A stretch of DNA of 14,099 nucleotides from Sulfurovum sp. GTDB taxonomy: Bacteria; Campylobacterota; Campylobacteria; Campylobacterales; Sulfurovaceae. The notes below the pieces were generated by a model. It did no database searches. It saw only the letters and a list, made by a program, of their open reading frames with translations, and was not told the origin of the DNA. Shown here in pieces: positions 13,193 to 14,099 of the stretch. Position numbers and translations under genes: made by a program. Each line of letters begins with the position of its first letter. The first letter of the stretch is position 1. The stretch covers positions 1 through 14,099 of the forward strand of contig WGDG01000292.1 in the NCBI GenBank assembly GCA_015493425.1. Reading direction: 5' to 3'.

Positions 13193-13216
13193 ATATTAGT
13201 TTTTTTATGCTACACT
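13189..13216 (+). promoter_or_regulatory. arsR-arsC promoter
   Basis: TTGATA (13189-13194) and TACACT (13211-13216) are separated by 16 bp, 26 bases before the arsR start. The -35 box overlaps the right arm of the operator, giving autoregulation of arsR. Confidence 0.6.
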
Positions 13217-13241
13217 TTGCGGCAAATTTGAAAGGAGAGAG

Positions 13242-13565
13242 ATGGACGATTTTTTAAAAACAGTGGCGGCACTCAATGATGAAACACGGGTGTTGATATT
13301 ACGTTTTTTCGATGAACATGGTGCTTTGTGTGTCTGTGATCTGCAGGCATCACTGGGGATGATCCAGTCACGTCTTTCAAGACACTTGAAAATCCTTAAA
13401 GAGGCAGGATTCCTTCGTGTTGAAAGAAAAGGAACCTGGGCATACTACAGCATACGCAGTCCTCTGGACAGATTCAGGGTCGAAGCACTCGAAGAGATAC
13501 GCCACCTTGACATAGAATTGCCGGAGCTTCAAAAATTATCACAAACAGGAGAATGTACGATATGA
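13242..13565 (+). CDS. arsR: Arsenic-responsive repressor ArsR
   Basis: This winged-helix repressor of 107 residues belongs to the ArsR/SmtB family. ALCVCDL (28-34) carries Cys30 and Cys32, the arsenite-binding pair of the ELCVCDLC motif; the third Cys of the E. coli plasmid type is Gln35 here, which is tolerated because two thiolates plus another Cys can suffice. A further Cys lies at 105. The recognition helix is around QSRLSRHLKIL (42-52) and the wing is RVERKGTWAYYSI (59-71). The start has AAAGGAGAG upstream. The stop overlaps the arsC start as ATGA. It is expected to bind the operator at 13177-13192 and to release both promoters on arsenite or antimonite. Confidence 0.95.
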   Translation: MDDFLKTVAALNDETRVLILRFFDEHGALCVCDLQASLGMIQSRLSRHLKILKEAGFLRVERKGTWAYYSIRSPLDRFRVEALEEIRHLDIELPELQKLSQTGECTI

Positions 13566-13972
13566 GCAAAAAAAAGGTATTGGTGCTCTGCACCGGGAAC
13601 AGCTGCCGCTCTATTATGGCAGAAGCAATGATCAATGCAAAACTGGGTGACTGTGTGGAAGCACAGAGCTCTGGCGTTAAAGCCAGCGGTAAAGTAAACC
13701 CGCATGCCAAAGCGCTGCTGGAGTCTAAAGGAGAGTGGAAAGACAGTTATCACTCCAAAGTCATTGAAACGGTACTGGATACACCATTCGATCTTGTCGT
13801 AACAGTCTGTGACGCTGCCAAAGAAACCTGTCCCATGTTCCCTAAAGCGGTCAAGACCATCCATGTCGGATTTGAGGATCCCAGCGGGAAAGCGGAAGAG
13901 GAGTATGCCAAGACTTATGACCTCATCGAAAAAGAGCTTTTGCCCATCATCAAACAGGAATTATGTAAATAA
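13562..13972 (+). CDS. arsC: Thioredoxin-type arsenate reductase ArsC
   Basis: This enzyme of 136 residues has the low-molecular-weight phosphatase fold and reduces arsenate to arsenite for export by ArsB. The P-loop CTGNSCRS has nucleophile Cys10 and Arg16; Cys83 (VTVCDAA) and Cys90 (ETCP) are the resolving pair, as in the S. aureus pI258 type, so regeneration is by thioredoxin rather than glutaredoxin. The general acid is Asp106 in FEDPSG. The start at 13562 (MSKKKVLVLC) overlaps the arsR stop and has AGGAGA nine bases upstream; an in-frame ATG at 13553 directly abuts that site and is unlikely to be used. Confidence 0.95.
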   Translation: MSKKKVLVLCTGNSCRSIMAEAMINAKLGDCVEAQSSGVKASGKVNPHAKALLESKGEWKDSYHSKVIETVLDTPFDLVVTVCDAAKETCPMFPKAVKTIHVGFEDPSGKAEEEYAKTYDLIEKELLPIIKQELCK

Positions 13973-13982
13973 AGGAGTTAAA

Positions 13983-14099
13983 ATGCAAAAAAAAGTCAGC
14001 AAAACAAACAGTGGAGTAAAGATTAACTTTACCGGAGGCGTGCAAAAACAGAATATTGTGAAAATGGTGCAAAACTGTGCCACTGGCCAGTGTGAATGC
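13983..14099 (+). CDS. Small Cys-containing protein downstream of arsC (cut by window end)
   Basis: The ATG at 13983 follows AAGGAG by five bases and lies ten bases after the arsC stop, so it is in the same operon. Only 39 residues are visible. They start MQKKVSKTNSGVKINFTGGV and end MVQNCATGQCEC, with three cysteines in an eight-residue span. There is no signal peptide, so it is probably cytoplasmic. The spacing C-x4-C-x-C could bind arsenite or another soft metal. No named family is recognised from this fragment. Role in arsenic handling is inferred from operon position. Confidence 0.7.
   Translation, partial: MQKKVSKTNSGVKINFTGGVQKQNIVKMVQNCATGQCEC

Overview
The window looks like chromosomal DNA of a free-living, respiratory member of the Campylobacterota, most like Sulfurovum or Sulfurimonas. 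This is inferred from protein style (short HAMP-poor histidine kinases, many periplasmic c-type cytochromes, a split ArsP-like permease pair), dense overlapping operons and AT-rich promoters with good -10 boxes but weak -35 boxes. The genus is not proven. No tRNA, rRNA, insertion sequence or CRISPR array was seen.

Left part (1-3486): the start of a DUF2141-type secreted protein gene runs off the left edge on the minus strand. Divergent from it are a 43-residue Gly-rich lipoprotein gene and then a tightly coupled four-gene cassette: OmpR-type response regulator, histidine kinase, small helical periplasmic protein, and an outer-membrane barrel protein with a calcium-binding thrombospondin type 3 motif. 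A perfect hairpin closes the cassette against the convergent cytochrome gene.

Centre (3549-9068): a heme-protein and two-component locus. It holds a nine-heme lipoprotein cytochrome (minus) and a membrane-anchored Haem_bd-type monoheme protein (plus). Next is a minus-strand operon of response regulator, histidine kinase and monoheme cytochrome. Divergent from that operon is a chimera of a cytochrome c domain with a Spy/CpxP-like helical domain. The arrangement resembles E. coli cpxP-cpxRA, with a heme domain added to the CpxP-like partner. Three promoters (tiny lipoprotein, Haem_bd protein, cytochrome-Spy chimera) share TTCACA exactly 20 bp before the -10 hexamer. The chimera promoter has a second copy 11 bp downstream. 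This suggests a common regulon under one or both response regulators.

Right part (9151-14099): a long-form SelO protein AMPylase, then two half-size ArsP-like permease genes overlapping by ATGA. These converge on arsB. A divergent arsB / arsR-arsC arsenic resistance cluster follows, with one ArsR-type palindrome that contains both -35 boxes. The window ends inside a small Cys-containing protein gene downstream of arsC.

Working model (inference): the central genes form an envelope redox or metal stress circuit in which periplasmic cytochromes and a chaperone-like domain feed back on the kinase. The right side handles arsenic. The strongest candidate for an undescribed system is the cytochrome c-Spy chimera with its divergent kinase-regulator-cytochrome operon and shared promoter motif.
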